DNA of 64,000 bases from Deltaproteobacteria bacterium (GTDB taxonomy: Bacteria; JAGRBM01; JAHCIT01), in contig JAHCIT010000006.1 in assembly GCA_026129095.1 (NCBI GenBank), positions 195,611 through 259,610 of the forward strand, written 5' to 3'. Below are positions 15,610 through 25,789 of this stretch, one piece after another. Positions within the stretch are counted from its first letter, which is position 1, and each line of letters begins with the position of its first letter. The position numbers were made by a program, and so were the translations under genes. Under the pieces are notes generated by a model. It was not told where the DNA came from, ran no database searches, and was given only the letters and a program-made list of their open reading frames with translations.

Positions 15610-17841
15610 GTGGCCGATCCCGAAATCACTCCCGAAATCGTGAAGGAACATGGCCTCACGCCGGATGAATACCAGAAGATCATCAGGTCGCTTGGACGCG
15701 AACCCACATGGCCCGAACTGGGTGTCTTCAGCGTCATGTGGAGTGAGCACTGCTCCTACAAATCATCCCGCGTCCACCTGAAAAAGTTTCCGACGAGCGG
15801 TCCCCGCGTCCTTCAGGGTCCGGGTGAGAATGCCGGCGTGATCGATGCAGGTGATGGCATTGCCCTTGTTTTCAAGATGGAGTCCCACAATCACCCCTCA
15901 TTTATCGAGCCTTACCAGGGAGCGGCGACGGGGGTGGGGGGTATCCTCCGTGACGTGTTCACGATGGGTGCCCGCCCTATTGCGAACCTCAATTCGCTCA
16001 GGTTCGGCGCACCGGATCACCCCAAAACGGCTCATCTTCTTTCCGGTGTTGTCTCCGGGATCGGCGGCTATGGAAACTGTGTCGGCGTGGCAACGGTGGG
16101 GGGCGAGGTGTATTTCAACCCCTGTTACAACGGGAACCCTCTCGTAAATGCCTTCACGATGGGCGTTGCCAGAACTGACCGCATCTTCAAGGGGCTGGCC
16201 GAGGGCGTCGGCAATCCGGTCATTTATGTTGGCTCCAAGACCGGCCGGGATGGCATCCACGGTGCCACCATGGCTTCTGAATCGTTCGACGAAACGAGCG
16301 GCGAGCGCCGCCCCACTGTCCAGGTTGGGGATCCGTTCACCGAGAAACTTCTTATTGAAGCGTGTCTGGAACTGATGGCCAAGGACTCGATCGTCGGGAT
16401 TCAGGACATGGGTGCGGCTGGGCTCACCAGTTCGTCAGTCGAAATGGCCTCCCGCGCCGGCAGCGGCCTTGAACTCGATATCGACAGGATACCCCGCCGT
16501 GAAACCGGCATGACACCTTACGAAATCCTGTTATCGGAATCGCAGGAACGGATGCTGATTGTGGCCCGCAAGGGGCGCGAGCAGGAAGTGATCGATATCT
16601 TCCGCCGATGGGATCTCGACGTGGAAATCGTGGGCAAGGTGACCGATTCGGGCCGCTGGGTTGTGACTGAAAATGGCAAGCCTGTCTGCGACATCCCCGT
16701 CCCAGTGCTGGTGGACGACGCTCCGGTTTATAACCGTCCGGTCACTCGCCCTCCATGGCAGGATGAAGTCCAGAAACTGGACCTCGATTCAATCCCCCTC
16801 CCCCGGAACTACAACGACGTACTGCTCAGGCTGCTGGCTTCACCGAATATCTGTTCACGGGAATGGATCTGGCGGCAGTATGACAACTACGTCGGCAAGG
16901 CGACAATCCTTCCTTCCGGTTCTGATGCCGCACTCGTGAAGTTGCCCGGAGTGAACCGGGCCGCCGGCCTGACGGTGAACTGCAATTCACGCTACTGCTA
17001 CCTGGACCCACGAACGGGCGGAGCCATCGCCGTTGCCGAATGCGCCCGGAATCTTGTTGCCTCTGGCTGCGAACCGGTGGCGCTTACAGACTGTCTCAAC
17101 TTCGGCAATCCCGAACGGCCCGAGATCATGTGGCAGTTTGCTGAAGCGATCGAAGGGATGGCCGAAGCCTGCCGGGTTCTGGAAACACCAGTAGTGTCGG
17201 GCAACGTGTCCCTCTATAACGAAACCCTCGATGTGGGAATTTACCCTACACCGTCCATCGCCATGGTCGGGCTGCTTCAGGATCTTGGACACCGCACCGT
17301 ACAGTGGTTCCAGAAGCCGGGCGACCGGATAGTCCTGATCGGCCGCACACGGGAAGAACTGGGTGGCTCCGAGTATCTCCAGGTGATCCATGGGCTCGAA
17401 AAGGGAATGCCCCCGGCACTCGACCTTGCTCACGAAAAAGCCGTCCAGAAGGCCGTTCTGGAGGCCATACGGGCCGGGCTGATCCGCTCGGCCCATGACT
17501 GCTCCGAAGGCGGGCTTGCCGTGGCCCTTGCTGAGTGCGGTTTCGGCGACCCTCGCCAGCACGGCGAGCGGCTTCTCGGAGCAGCGATTGAAATCGAAGA
17601 CTATATCCGCGAGGACGCCCTCCTGTTCGGCGAATCCCAAAGCCGAATGGTCGTTACCGTGGCCAATGAGACAGATTTCGACCGGTTGCTGGCCATCTGC
17701 ACCCGGCTGGAAACGGGCTGCCGGGAGATTGGCGTCGTCCAGGAGGGCACACTGGTGATCAATGGACTTGTCAATGTGCCGGTAAAGGATCTGTACCAGG
17801 CCTGGCGAACCCCGATTGCAAAGATCGCCGGAGAAAACTAA
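15610..17841 (+). CDS. purL: Phosphoribosylformylglycinamidine synthase subunit PurL
   Basis: A 743-residue small-type PurL, the ATP-dependent synthetase that converts FGAR to FGAM with ammonia from PurQ. Its length fits the PurS/PurQ/PurL system rather than the single-chain (about 1300) enzyme. Recognisable blocks are [13 protein letters not shown] near the N-terminus, [47 protein letters not shown] and the second-half [20 protein letters not shown] and DCLNFGNPE. It starts at GTG 15610, six bases after the purQ stop. It completes the three-gene FGAM synthase. Confidence 0.97.
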   Translation: MADPEITPEIVKEHGLTPDEYQKIIRSLGREPTWPELGVFSVMWSEHCSYKSSRVHLKKFPTSGPRVLQGPGENAGVIDAGDGIALVFKMESHNHPSFIEPYQGAATGVGGILRDVFTMGARPIANLNSLRFGAPDHPKTAHLLSGVVSGIGGYGNCVGVATVGGEVYFNPCYNGNPLVNAFTMGVARTDRIFKGLAEGVGNPVIYVGSKTGRDGIHGATMASESFDETSGERRPTVQVGDPFTEKLLIEACLELMAKDSIVGIQDMGAAGLTSSSVEMASRAGSGLELDIDRIPRRETGMTPYEILLSESQERMLIVARKGREQEVIDIFRRWDLDVEIVGKVTDSGRWVVTENGKPVCDIPVPVLVDDAPVYNRPVTRPPWQDEVQKLDLDSIPLPRNYNDVLLRLLASPNICSREWIWRQYDNYVGKATILPSGSDAALVKLPGVNRAAGLTVNCNSRYCYLDPRTGGAIAVAECARNLVASGCEPVALTDCLNFGNPERPEIMWQFAEAIEGMAEACRVLETPVVSGNVSLYNETLDVGIYPTPSIAMVGLLQDLGHRTVQWFQKPGDRIVLIGRTREELGGSEYLQVIHGLEKGMPPALDLAHEKAVQKAVLEAIRAGLIRSAHDCSEGGLAVALAECGFGDPRQHGERLLGAAIEIEDYIREDALLFGESQSRMVVTVANETDFDRLLAICTRLETGCREIGVVQEGTLVINGLVNVPVKDLYQAWRTPIAKIAGEN

Positions 17842-17894
17842 AGAACATCCGTTCAGCCGCGTTACCGGGATTTTTTGACGTTTGGCAGGGCCGG

Positions 17895-19340
17895 ATGGGC
17901 GATCACAGTTTCCACGATGAATGCGGAGTGTTTGGCATCTTCGGACACCCGGAGTCGTCCAACATCGCTTACCTTGGTTTGTACGCGCTCCAGCACCGGG
18001 GGCAGGAGTCGGCGGGCATCGTTTCCAGCGATGGCGAATCACTGCATACCCACCGCGGTATGGGCCTTGTCGCGGATGTATTCAACGAACAGACGTTCAA
18101 GAATTTGCCCGGCCAGAGTGCCATCGGCCATGTCCGCTACTCGACGACAGGGGCTTCCCATGTCCGGAACGCCCAGCCTTTTGCCATGGACTACCGGCAT
18201 GGTGCGTTTGCCATGGCCCATAATGGCAACATCGTTAACGATGTCCAGCTCCGCCGCGAACTGGAAGATTCCGGCTCGATTTTCCGTACCACGACTGATA
18301 CCGAAATCATCGCCCATCTGATCGCAGCCAGTGAGGCCAAAACGACGGCCGGTCGCATCATGGAAGCCCTCGCCCAGGTACAGGGCGCCTACTCGATGGT
18401 ATTCCTTACCGAAACACGGCTCATTGCCAGCCGGGATCCGCTGGGTTTCCGACCGCTGGTGCTAGGCAGCCTGGATGGGGCATGGGTTGTGGCGAGCGAA
18501 ACTTGCGCCTTCGACCTCATAGGCGCCCGCTATGAACGTGAGATTGAGCCCGGTGAAACCCTGGAAATCACTGCCAGCGGGCTCACGTCCTACCGGGCTC
18601 CCGCCCCGGCCATGCCGCGCCGGTGCATTTTTGAATACATCTATTTTGCCCGGCCCGATTCGATTCTCTTCGGTGCCAATGTCTACCGGGTCCGGAAATC
18701 GCTGGGGTCGCGCCTGGCCGCGGAGCAGCCGGCGAAAGCGGATATTGTGATCGCAGTTCCCGATTCAGGAGTTCCGGCGGCAATGGGCTTCTCAGAGGCA
18801 TCGGGCATTCCCTATGAGAACGGCCTCACCCGGAACCACTACGTCGGCCGTACATTCATCGAGCCGACCCAACAGATCCGCCACTTTGGTGTCAAGATCA
18901 AGCTGAACCCGAACCGGGGTGTCCTGGATGGCAAACGGGTGGTGGTGGTGGACGATTCAATCGTACGGGGCACGACATCACAGAAGCTCGTGAACCTGAT
19001 TCGCCACGCAGGAGCCACCGAAGTCCATATGCGGATATCGTCACCCCCCACGACGGGCCCCTGCTTCTATGGAGTAGCCACGCCAACGAAGGAAGAACTC
19101 ATCGCCTCAAGCCAGTCAGCCGCCGAGATATGCAAGTTCATCGGCGCTGATTCGCTCGGGTACCTGTCCATCGGCGGCCTCAAGGAGGCTGTTAATCAGG
19201 CTGATGGCGGGTTCTGTGATGCCTGCTTCTCAGGTGACTATCCGGTCACGGTTAATAATTCCGACCGCCGGCAGATGCGGCTGTTCGAGGATATCTCTTC
19301 CGGCAGCCGACGATGGCCCCGGGGCCAGACCGCTGGTTGA
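17895..19340 (+). CDS. purF: Amidophosphoribosyltransferase, [4Fe-4S] type
   Basis: A 481-residue enzyme for the first committed purine step (PRPP plus glutamine to phosphoribosylamine). The N-terminal nucleophile Cys10 sits in HDECGVFGIFG after a nine-residue propeptide, which in this family is removed to expose the Cys. The glutaminase half has ALQHRGQESAGI and GHVRYSTTG. The transferase half has VVVVDDSIVRGTT (PRPP loop). Cysteines at PRRCIFEYIYF, TGPCFYGVATP and GFCDACFSG match the four cluster ligands of Bacillus-type PurF, so an oxygen-sensitive [4Fe-4S] cluster is expected. It lies 53 bp after purL. Confidence 0.97.
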   Translation: MGDHSFHDECGVFGIFGHPESSNIAYLGLYALQHRGQESAGIVSSDGESLHTHRGMGLVADVFNEQTFKNLPGQSAIGHVRYSTTGASHVRNAQPFAMDYRHGAFAMAHNGNIVNDVQLRRELEDSGSIFRTTTDTEIIAHLIAASEAKTTAGRIMEALAQVQGAYSMVFLTETRLIASRDPLGFRPLVLGSLDGAWVVASETCAFDLIGARYEREIEPGETLEITASGLTSYRAPAPAMPRRCIFEYIYFARPDSILFGANVYRVRKSLGSRLAAEQPAKADIVIAVPDSGVPAAMGFSEASGIPYENGLTRNHYVGRTFIEPTQQIRHFGVKIKLNPNRGVLDGKRVVVVDDSIVRGTTSQKLVNLIRHAGATEVHMRISSPPTTGPCFYGVATPTKEELIASSQSAAEICKFIGADSLGYLSIGGLKEAVNQADGGFCDACFSGDYPVTVNNSDRRQMRLFEDISSGSRRWPRGQTAG

Positions 19341-19361
19341 GAGAAAGGGAATGTTCCTGTC

Positions 19362-19913
19362 TTGAACGAACGCACACGGTTGCTGGAACTGCTGAAAACC
19401 CGGTCTTACGAACGCCGGAAGGTCAAACTCGCCTCCGGGGCGGAAAGCGACTTCTATATCGACTGCAAACGGGTGACTCTGGATGCGGAAGGTTCGGCCC
19501 TTGTCGGCGCTGAACTGCTGAAAAAAATCCGTGAAGAGACTCCTGGTGTCCAAGCCGTGGGTGGACCGACACTTGGCGCCGACCCCATCGCCACAGCTGT
19601 CAGCCTTACTTCGTTCCTCAAAGGCAGCCCCATGCCCGCCTATATCGTCCGGAAAGAGCCCAAGGGCCACGGGACCGGGCAGTGGATAGAAGGCACCGAA
19701 AACATTCCCGCCGGTGCCAAGGTTGTTCTGGTGGAGGACGTGGTCACTTCCGGCAGTTCCTCCCTGAAGGCCATCAGGCATGTCCGCGATGCGGGATATT
19801 CGGTCAACGATGTCTATGTACTCGTGGATCGTGAAGAAGGCGGCCGCGAAAACCTCGCCCGCGAGGGAGTAACCCTGCACGCACTCTATCGCAAGGGGGA
19901 TTTTGTCTCGTGA
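19362..19913 (+). CDS. pyrE: Orotate phosphoribosyltransferase
   Basis: A 183-residue type I phosphoribosyltransferase that makes OMP from orotate and PRPP. It shows LASGAESDFYIDCKRVTLD near the N-terminus, AVGGPTLGADPIATAV, YIVRKEPKGHGTG and the PRPP-binding loop VVLVEDVVTSGSSSLKAI. Initiation appears to be TTG at 19362; the ATG at 19351 is in another frame. It places a pyrimidine gene at the end of the purine run, both pathways drawing on PRPP. Its stop overlaps the GTG of the following lipoprotein gene by four bases. Confidence 0.95.
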   Translation: MNERTRLLELLKTRSYERRKVKLASGAESDFYIDCKRVTLDAEGSALVGAELLKKIREETPGVQAVGGPTLGADPIATAVSLTSFLKGSPMPAYIVRKEPKGHGTGQWIEGTENIPAGAKVVLVEDVVTSGSSSLKAIRHVRDAGYSVNDVYVLVDREEGGRENLAREGVTLHALYRKGDFVS

Positions 19914-20563
19914 ACGGGAGGCGCTGGCTGCTGGGCCTTTCGGCTGCCGGCCTTGCCGGTGGTTGCGCCGAAACCATGACCACCCCGGCAGCCCTGCCCC
20001 AGTCTGGACCGGAAGGCGGCAGCACGGAGATACGGACAGTTGGCGGCTCCGAACTGGACGCCGCCAGAAACGCCTACTACCGGGCACTGGACAGCGGCAC
20101 CAGGCGGGTACGCATCCAGGTGGACCGGGTGGACACTGCTGCTATCTACTGGGCAACGCTCGAGACCCCCGCCCTCCGCTCTCTGCGCCGCGATGCACTC
20201 GCCCTTTACGAGCTCTGGACGCCCGAACAGCGTGCTGCCGAGAACATCAAGGATACCGAGGTCCATAACGGACGCTGGACCTTCTCCGTCGTCCTTTATA
20301 CGCAGGATTCCAGGGATAACCTGGTTTCCCGGTCGGGCAGTTCCGGAGTCCGTGCTTTTCTCCTTACCCAGAACGGGGACCGGCTGGAACCGATCGAGGT
20401 GCGAAAGCACGAAACCCCAAGATCCCGGATCGAATGGCTCTACCCGCACAAAGACCGCTTCTCGACTGTCTGGCAAATCGTCTTCCCTGAACCTCAAAAC
20501 CCAGGCCCGGTGGAGCTTCAGCTCACCGGGCCCGGTTTCGTCAGCGCGACATCCTGGGAGTAG
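19910..20563 (+). CDS. Putative lipoprotein, unknown function
   Basis: A 217-residue protein with a lipoprotein-type signal: basic start, hydrophobic core and the lipobox LAGGC (Cys about residue 19). The mature part has a helical segment (ELDAARNAYYRALDSG, ALRSLRRDALALYELWTPEQ) and then strand-rich sequence ending VWQIVFPEPQNPGPVELQLTGPGF. That end looks like a beta-sandwich and recurs in lipoproteins of unknown function. It starts at GTG 19910 overlapping pyrE by four bases, so it is co-translated with nucleotide genes, but no functional tie is evident. It converges on the next lipoprotein gene with 27 bp between stops. Confidence 0.72.
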   Translation: MNGRRWLLGLSAAGLAGGCAETMTTPAALPQSGPEGGSTEIRTVGGSELDAARNAYYRALDSGTRRVRIQVDRVDTAAIYWATLETPALRSLRRDALALYELWTPEQRAAENIKDTEVHNGRWTFSVVLYTQDSRDNLVSRSGSSGVRAFLLTQNGDRLEPIEVRKHETPRSRIEWLYPHKDRFSTVWQIVFPEPQNPGPVELQLTGPGFVSATSWE

Positions 20564-20590
20564 CGGGAGTTTCAGACCGCCGTCGACAGA

Positions 20591-21211
20591 TCATCCATCA
20601 TTCACGATCGTGCCGGTCATTGTCAGGTCACACGACGCACTGGCTATTCCCAGGCTGGACTGGAACTGGAGGGCGACATCCACTGAAAAACCGTCGCCAA
20701 TAAAAATGTCATCCGCCAGCCGTATATCAACCTCGATCCTGCCCGCATCGTCGGTAAAAAACACGGTGGGCAGGGTTTCCGGCGCTGATCCCACCACATT
20801 GGCCATCAGGAATGCCCCGCCGGGGTTGGGACTGTCGTCAATCGCAATCAGCGATGAGAGATAAATCGGTGCCCCTGCAGCCGGAACATTCGTGACATTT
20901 CCGTACCGGTCCAGAATCGTGTTATTAGCGAAAGTCGTCCTCTGGACCCCGTTCGGCTTGGTCGCCACAACAAATGCCCGTCCAAACAGATACCCCGCAG
21001 GCAGCAGGATCACTTCATTCTTCGTATTCGGATCACCATCACCAGGGATAGCGAAACCCAGGTCAATCGTTGCGCAACTCGCAGCCAGCGATATGCCTGA
21101 CGAGCCCACACCTGGATCACCGCAACTGGCGAGCACAAGAGCCGCCGCCAGGAACGGGGCTGCCGCCAACTGGCGAATCCACTTTCCGCCGGTATGCACT
21201 GTTGTTTTCAT
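20591..21211 (-). CDS. Putative lipoprotein, unknown function
   Basis: About 206 residues. I chose the ATG at 21211 because AAGGAG lies nine bases upstream; another ATG six bases earlier is also possible. The signal ends in LVLASCGDPG, a lipobox with Cys at about residue 30. The mature protein is strand-rich with many Asp, Asn, Gly and Pro residues, and two further Cys (AASCATIDLG and SASCDLTM) that could form a disulphide. It resembles a secreted beta-sandwich. It lies immediately downstream of pilQ on the same strand (23 bp beyond the pilQ stop), so it may be carried on the pil transcript. No function can be assigned. Confidence 0.68.
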   Translation of the reverse strand: MKTTVHTGGKWIRQLAAAPFLAAALVLASCGDPGVGSSGISLAASCATIDLGFAIPGDGDPNTKNEVILLPAGYLFGRAFVVATKPNGVQRTTFANNTILDRYGNVTNVPAAGAPIYLSSLIAIDDSPNPGGAFLMANVVGSAPETLPTVFFTDDAGRIEVDIRLADDIFIGDGFSVDVALQFQSSLGIASASCDLTMTGTIVNDG

Positions 21212-21267
21212 GGCCATGGTCTCCTTGACAGTTCTCACGTACATCTCGTTCCGCTTCCCTGGCTCAC

Positions 21268-23796
21268 TTATTCCATCAGGATAGTCGGGGTGATGAAGAA
21301 GAGCAGTTCGGTCCGCTGGTCGCTGTACCGGTTGGTCCGGAACAGATAGCCCAGCAGCGGAATCTTGCTCAGGTAGGGAATGCCGATTTCGCCAAAGCCG
21401 CCGGTATAACGGGCGACACCGCCAATAACGGCCGTCTGCCCGTCGCGGACCAGGAGCTGCGACTTGGCTTCATTCTTGTTGATCGCCGGGTTGCCGAATG
21501 CGGTCGGAATGCCAGGGTTGATCTGGTTGTCCGAGATTTCCAGCTTCAGGATTACCGACTTGTCGCTGGTGATCTGCGGGGTCACCTTGATCCCCAGCGT
21601 GGCATCCACGAAGGTCGTGGTGATCGAACCGCCACGGAAAGTAGTGATCGGTACGGAAACACCCGTCTTGATTTCAGCCTGATTATTGTCGATCACGCTG
21701 ATCCGGGGCGTGGCGATAATACGGCTCTGGCCGGTCTGCTCGAATGCCGACAGCACCACGTCCAGATTGAACGATTCCGACAGGGTGCCGAAGCTGAATC
21801 CGATCGACTGGCCCGACCGCTGGCCGACAGCCGTCACGGGCAGGTCCACCAGGAAGTTGTTGCGGAACACGGAATCTCCGAACGAATTGCCCGTGTTCGG
21901 GGATGCCAGGAAACGCCCGCCCCACTGGATGCCAAACTCGCGCTGGAAGTCGAGTGTCGTCGTGACAACCCGGGCCTCAAGCAGGATCTGGCCTGTCTGG
22001 GTGTCGAGAGCCCGCACGGTCTGGACGATCTTGTCGATCGCCCGCTGCGTGTCCTGCACGAGCAGGCTGTTGCTGCGCGTATCAACGGAGACAGTGCCCC
22101 GGGGCGTCATGATCTGCTTCACGCGCTCCGACAGTTCGCCTGCATCCGCATAGTTGACCGGGATGATCTGGAACTGGAGCGGCTCAAGCTGCTCCTGCTG
22201 CTGGATTGCCGCCAGCCGGGCCTCTTCCTCGACCTGGAGATCCTTCTTGGGCGCGATCCGGATGACATTCCCCACCCGGCGGCGGCCGAGACCATTGGTT
22301 TCCAGAATGATGTCGAGCGCCTGGTCCCATGGAACGTTCTTGAGAACAATGCTGATATTGCCCTTCACTTCCGGAGAAGCGATCAGGTTGAGCTGGGCAA
22401 CTTCGGCGATCAGAGAAAGCACGTCGCGTATATCGGCCTCCCGGAACTCCAGCGACATGCGCGTCCCGGTATATCCCTCGGCAGCAGCGGTAGCCAGGCG
22501 ACGTCCGCCACCCGCAACCGTGGAGGCAGAAGCCTCGACAACGCTGTGCGACTGGACTGCCATGCCCGTATCGGCCTGCTCCAGATCCGCTGCCTTGACA
22601 GGCGCAGGTGCCGCTTGAGCTGCTGGTGCCGCAGCCACGACCGCCGCCGGTTTGGCTGACGGCAGTTTCGAAGGCAGGCGGATTGCTACCGTTCCGGCCT
22701 TCGGATCTGTTGCAACGGTATGATCAACCGGCGAACGCAGCGCAATTTTTACGCGGGTCATCGGCTGGATATTCGTGGTATCGGCAATGGACGTTACCTT
22801 CGAGATTGTCGAAGTCGCATCATCTACAACCTGAACGGACACCAGTTCGGGCGGCATTTCCACGCCGACCATCCGGACTTCAATCTCGTCCGGGGCGGGC
22901 TTCGACACATCCGGAGTCACGATCTTCTCCGCCTTGATCGTCACGGAGACCTGGTCACCCTTGGTCTGGATCGTCACAGCCGTGACTTTCGGGTAGACCG
23001 GAGCCGCAGGAGGAGGTGGAGGCGCTGCCACAACCGGCGCCGGAGCGGGCGGGGGTGGCGGTGCGGCCGGAAGTTCTGGCTCAACCTCAATCAACTCTTC
23101 CGCCGCAGCGGTTTCGGCAGGAGCCGGAGGAGGAGGAGGCAATTCCGAAGGGGTAGCCGCCGGAAGTGCTTCCGGCTCCGGAGGTATATCGACCTGAGCC
23201 ACCTCTGCAGGGACTGCCGGGAGTGCTTCGGGTTCCGGGGGAGGCGGCGGCAACTCGTCAGCAACCGGGGCCTCCGGAACGGGTGCAGCCGCCACCGGCG
23301 GAGCCGTGAAATCGGAGGGCAACTGCGGCACCACACCGCCAGCGGCAAGACTGATCAGTATTTTGCCGCCTCGAGCGGTGGCTGCTGGTTCAAAATCCTC
23401 GGCTGTCAGCTCGACAATTATCCGGACCCGATCAGGACTATCCACAACGCGAATGCTGGAGATGAGCTTGCTCGGCCCGGGATCAACGCTCGTAAGACCC
23501 GATTCATTTCGCACATTGCGGACATCGATGACCAGGCGGGGCGGGCTGTCAAGCGGGTAGTTATCAAACTCGATTTCCCGGCCGTTCGTGTCGATGACGA
23601 TATCGGAGAAATCTCCCCGCTGTTCGACCCGGAATCCGGTAACCGCTGTGGCAAAGCCGGATACGTCAGCCTGGGCTACCCAGTTGCCTGGTACCTGCTC
23701 ACGCGCCGAAAGGTTCAGCAAAGGAAGCAGTGACACCGCCGCCGCGATGGCAGCGATCCTGCGTGTCCGCCTCTTGAGGCCTGTTGCTGACTGCAT
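21268..23796 (-). CDS. pilQ: Type IV pilus secretin PilQ
   Basis: The outer-membrane ring through which the pilus passes. About 842 residues: signal peptide, an AMIN domain (SGFATAVTGFRVEQRGDFSD, near residues 50-150) for peptidoglycan binding, a long Pro/Ala/Glu-rich linker with EPEALPA repeats (about 180-270), a second AMIN-like stretch, an STN domain (LEFREADIRDVLSLIAEVA), a secretin N-domain (QIIPVNYADAGELSERV) and the C-terminal secretin core (TPRISVIDNNQAEIKTGV, ... GIPYLSKIPLLGYLFR). AGGAG lies nine bases before the ATG at 23796, three codons inside the longest reading. It is last of the pilM-N-O-P-Q order. Confidence 0.96.
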   Translation of the reverse strand: MQSATGLKRRTRRIAAIAAAVSLLPLLNLSAREQVPGNWVAQADVSGFATAVTGFRVEQRGDFSDIVIDTNGREIEFDNYPLDSPPRLVIDVRNVRNESGLTSVDPGPSKLISSIRVVDSPDRVRIIVELTAEDFEPAATARGGKILISLAAGGVVPQLPSDFTAPPVAAAPVPEAPVADELPPPPPEPEALPAVPAEVAQVDIPPEPEALPAATPSELPPPPPAPAETAAAEELIEVEPELPAAPPPPPAPAPVVAAPPPPPAAPVYPKVTAVTIQTKGDQVSVTIKAEKIVTPDVSKPAPDEIEVRMVGVEMPPELVSVQVVDDATSTISKVTSIADTTNIQPMTRVKIALRSPVDHTVATDPKAGTVAIRLPSKLPSAKPAAVVAAAPAAQAAPAPVKAADLEQADTGMAVQSHSVVEASASTVAGGGRRLATAAAEGYTGTRMSLEFREADIRDVLSLIAEVAQLNLIASPEVKGNISIVLKNVPWDQALDIILETNGLGRRRVGNVIRIAPKKDLQVEEEARLAAIQQQEQLEPLQFQIIPVNYADAGELSERVKQIMTPRGTVSVDTRSNSLLVQDTQRAIDKIVQTVRALDTQTGQILLEARVVTTTLDFQREFGIQWGGRFLASPNTGNSFGDSVFRNNFLVDLPVTAVGQRSGQSIGFSFGTLSESFNLDVVLSAFEQTGQSRIIATPRISVIDNNQAEIKTGVSVPITTFRGGSITTTFVDATLGIKVTPQITSDKSVILKLEISDNQINPGIPTAFGNPAINKNEAKSQLLVRDGQTAVIGGVARYTGGFGEIGIPYLSKIPLLGYLFRTNRYSDQRTELLFFITPTILME

Positions 23797-23883
23797 TTGT
23801 GACATCTCCTGTGTTCCCGGTCTTGTTCGGTTCCCGAACCTTGCCTGTCATTCGCACGGGGTGACGAAAGTGCTTTCGCCGCC

Positions 23884-24546
23884 CTACATGCTCATTATCG
23901 TCGTCACTCTCTGATATGCCCTGAGATTCTCATCCCAATAGCGTTCTTCAACTTCGATTTCGCCCTCGCGGATCGCCCTGATGCGTCCGCGGTGTTTCCC
24001 GATTTTCTGTCCTACCCTGACTGTCCAGTAGTTGTTCTGGGGATCTTTCAGTTTCGCTCTGGAGTCCCGGATTCCCCAGATGATTCCAAGCACCTTCAGA
24101 TCCTTGAGCTCGAACAGTTCCAGCGGCTCCTTCATCTCTTCGCCGCATTCTTCCGGGATGACCGTACCCGGCGGGAGATATTCACCCGGTTCTGGACACT
24201 TGATGACCGGCTCACGGTAAGGAAGGAACGGATCAGGCAGGGATGCATCGTACTGGAATGCCGGCTTGATCTGGACCAGTTCTGGCACGGCTCCGACAAT
24301 CTGTGTGGTATCAACCGGGACGCCTGTGGCAGGCGTTGTTTCCGGAATGGCGCCCGCTGGAGGCGCTGCCGGAGCCACCGGTGCAGCCGGTACCGGAGCA
24401 TCGGGAGTCACAGCCTGGGCTGCCGGCTCCGTCACCACAGCGGCGGGAGCATCCTGTGCAGCCGGTGCCTGTGCGTTCGCAATGCCCGCAGCGCCTGCGA
24501 GCAGGACGATCAAGAAGCTTGTCCGTATGGAAGCATCGGCGTACAT
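23884..24546 (-). CDS. pilP: Type IV pilus assembly protein PilP
   Basis: A 220-residue periplasmic protein that links the inner-membrane PilNO platform to the PilQ secretin. After a signal-like N-terminus (SFLIVLLAGAAGIANAQ) comes an Ala/Pro/Val-rich linker of about 70 residues. The folded PilP domain follows: LPDPFLPYREP, ELFELKDLKVLGIIWG, AKLKDPQNNYWTVRVGQKIG and RIRAIREGEIEVEERYWD. Most PilP proteins are lipoproteins, but here no lipobox Cys is visible, so the mature protein may be soluble or anchored by an uncleaved signal. It is three bases downstream of pilO. Confidence 0.93.
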   Translation of the reverse strand: MYADASIRTSFLIVLLAGAAGIANAQAPAAQDAPAAVVTEPAAQAVTPDAPVPAAPVAPAAPPAGAIPETTPATGVPVDTTQIVGAVPELVQIKPAFQYDASLPDPFLPYREPVIKCPEPGEYLPPGTVIPEECGEEMKEPLELFELKDLKVLGIIWGIRDSRAKLKDPQNNYWTVRVGQKIGKHRGRIRAIREGEIEVEERYWDENLRAYQRVTTIMSM

Positions 24547-24549
24547 GGA

Positions 24550-25188
24550 TTACCTGCCTCCCTTCTTCGTTGGCACGGCCTTCTGTTCAGCATCGGTAAG
24601 AAACCGGAATGTCGTGGCCGTGACGGTGGCCTTGAGCAACGCACCGCTGTCATCGACTGGCTTCAATGTCAGGTTCTCGATGTTGATGATCCGCTGCTGG
24701 TTCGCCAGTTCATTAAAGAATATCCCCAACCCGTGGTAACGGCCTTCCATTTCTAGCGTCAGCGGAATGCTCGCATAGAACTGGATCGGCTTTTCCGCCT
24801 GAGGAGCCATCTTGTCAAACCGGATTCCGTTATCCTTTCCGATACGGTTTACCTGGTTCATGAATTCGGGGACCTTTGCCTGAAGCGGAAGACGCGTCTG
24901 TGCTTCTGCAATTGCCTCACGCAAACGGTTGATTTCATCCAGGAACTTGTCTCTCTGGGCCGCCAGCGCCTGCGCTTCAACCAGACGCTCATCCAGCTTC
25001 TTGTACTGGCCTTTCAGGCGGGTAATCTCGATCTCAGTGGCATCGTAGAGTCCGAAGTGGAAGGCGGCGCTGATTACAGCCACCACAACCACATGGAGCC
25101 CGACCTTCTGGCCAACAGGCCACTTCAGGTAGACATTAAGACCCTTCTTAATGTCTTCGATGGGAAGGTTGTCCAGCACTCCAGCCAT
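24550..25188 (-). CDS. pilO: Type IV pilus assembly protein PilO
   Basis: About 212 residues, one membrane segment (KVGLHVVVVAVISAAFHFGLY) followed by a coiled coil (ITRLKGQYKKLDERLVEAQALAAQRDKFLDEINRLREAI) and a ferredoxin-like periplasmic domain. Typical elements are LPLQAKVPEFMNQVNRIGKDNGI and LEMEGRYHGLGIFFNELANQQRI split over the C-terminal half. It dimerises with PilN in the alignment subcomplex. The ATG at 25188 begins MAGVLDNLPIED; the longer reading from 25329 overlaps pilN and adds unrelated residues. Confidence 0.93.
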   Translation of the reverse strand: MAGVLDNLPIEDIKKGLNVYLKWPVGQKVGLHVVVVAVISAAFHFGLYDATEIEITRLKGQYKKLDERLVEAQALAAQRDKFLDEINRLREAIAEAQTRLPLQAKVPEFMNQVNRIGKDNGIRFDKMAPQAEKPIQFYASIPLTLEMEGRYHGLGIFFNELANQQRIINIENLTLKPVDDSGALLKATVTATTFRFLTDAEQKAVPTKKGGR

Positions 25189-25213
25189 GACTTCTCTGGT
25201 ATCCTTCCTGCTC

Positions 25214-25789
25214 TCAGGCCCGGGTCGAAACCCGCGCCCTGAACTTGAACTCCACGGACTTCCGTAGCCCGCTGGCCTTTGCTGAGGCAGTTTTGGGATC
25301 GCCTTCGCTTTCCTTGAGCTCGGGCGCATCTACCGATTCAAACGTCGGCTGCTCACGAAGGCGATTGATGAAGTCGATGACCGTCGCGCTTTCGTCGGCA
25401 ACACCGGTAAGTGTCAGCGAATTGTCTTTCTGGGTGAACCCCGTAAGCCACAGCTTTGTGGGCTTGATCCGGGAAATATCCGACATGATCCGCGCCGGAC
25501 CCGTGCGGGCATTAACCAGCTTCTCAATGGTTTCCTGCCGCGACTTCAGCACTTCCCGCTGCTTCTTGAACTCTTCGATTTCCTTTTCGACCGGCTTCAG
25601 AACTTCCAGATTCCTGGTGTGACTCTGTATCTTCTTCTGCCAGTCATCGCGTTCCGAAGTGATCTGGGCAACCCGGTAAATCCAGATCGTGAGCGTCAGG
25701 AAAACCACCAGGGCAAAGATTGCCAGCTCGGAGCGGAGCTGAAGCTCGCGCTTGGATATGCGAGGGGGGATAAGATTGATCTTGATCAT
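25214..25789 (-). CDS. pilN: Type IV pilus assembly protein PilN
   Basis: A 191-residue bitopic protein. Its first residues MIKINLIPPR contain the conserved INLIPPR-type motif that sits in a groove of cytosolic PilM. One membrane segment (LAIFALVVFLTLTIWIYRV), a coiled coil (residues about 45-90, rich in K/E/R) and a ferredoxin-like domain (ISRIKPTKLWLTGFTQKDNSL) follow. It starts at ATG 25789 overlapping the pilM stop by four bases (ATGA), so PilM and PilN are translationally coupled, in line with their direct contact. Confidence 0.94.
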   Translation of the reverse strand: MIKINLIPPRISKRELQLRSELAIFALVVFLTLTIWIYRVAQITSERDDWQKKIQSHTRNLEVLKPVEKEIEEFKKQREVLKSRQETIEKLVNARTGPARIMSDISRIKPTKLWLTGFTQKDNSLTLTGVADESATVIDFINRLREQPTFESVDAPELKESEGDPKTASAKASGLRKSVEFKFRARVSTRA

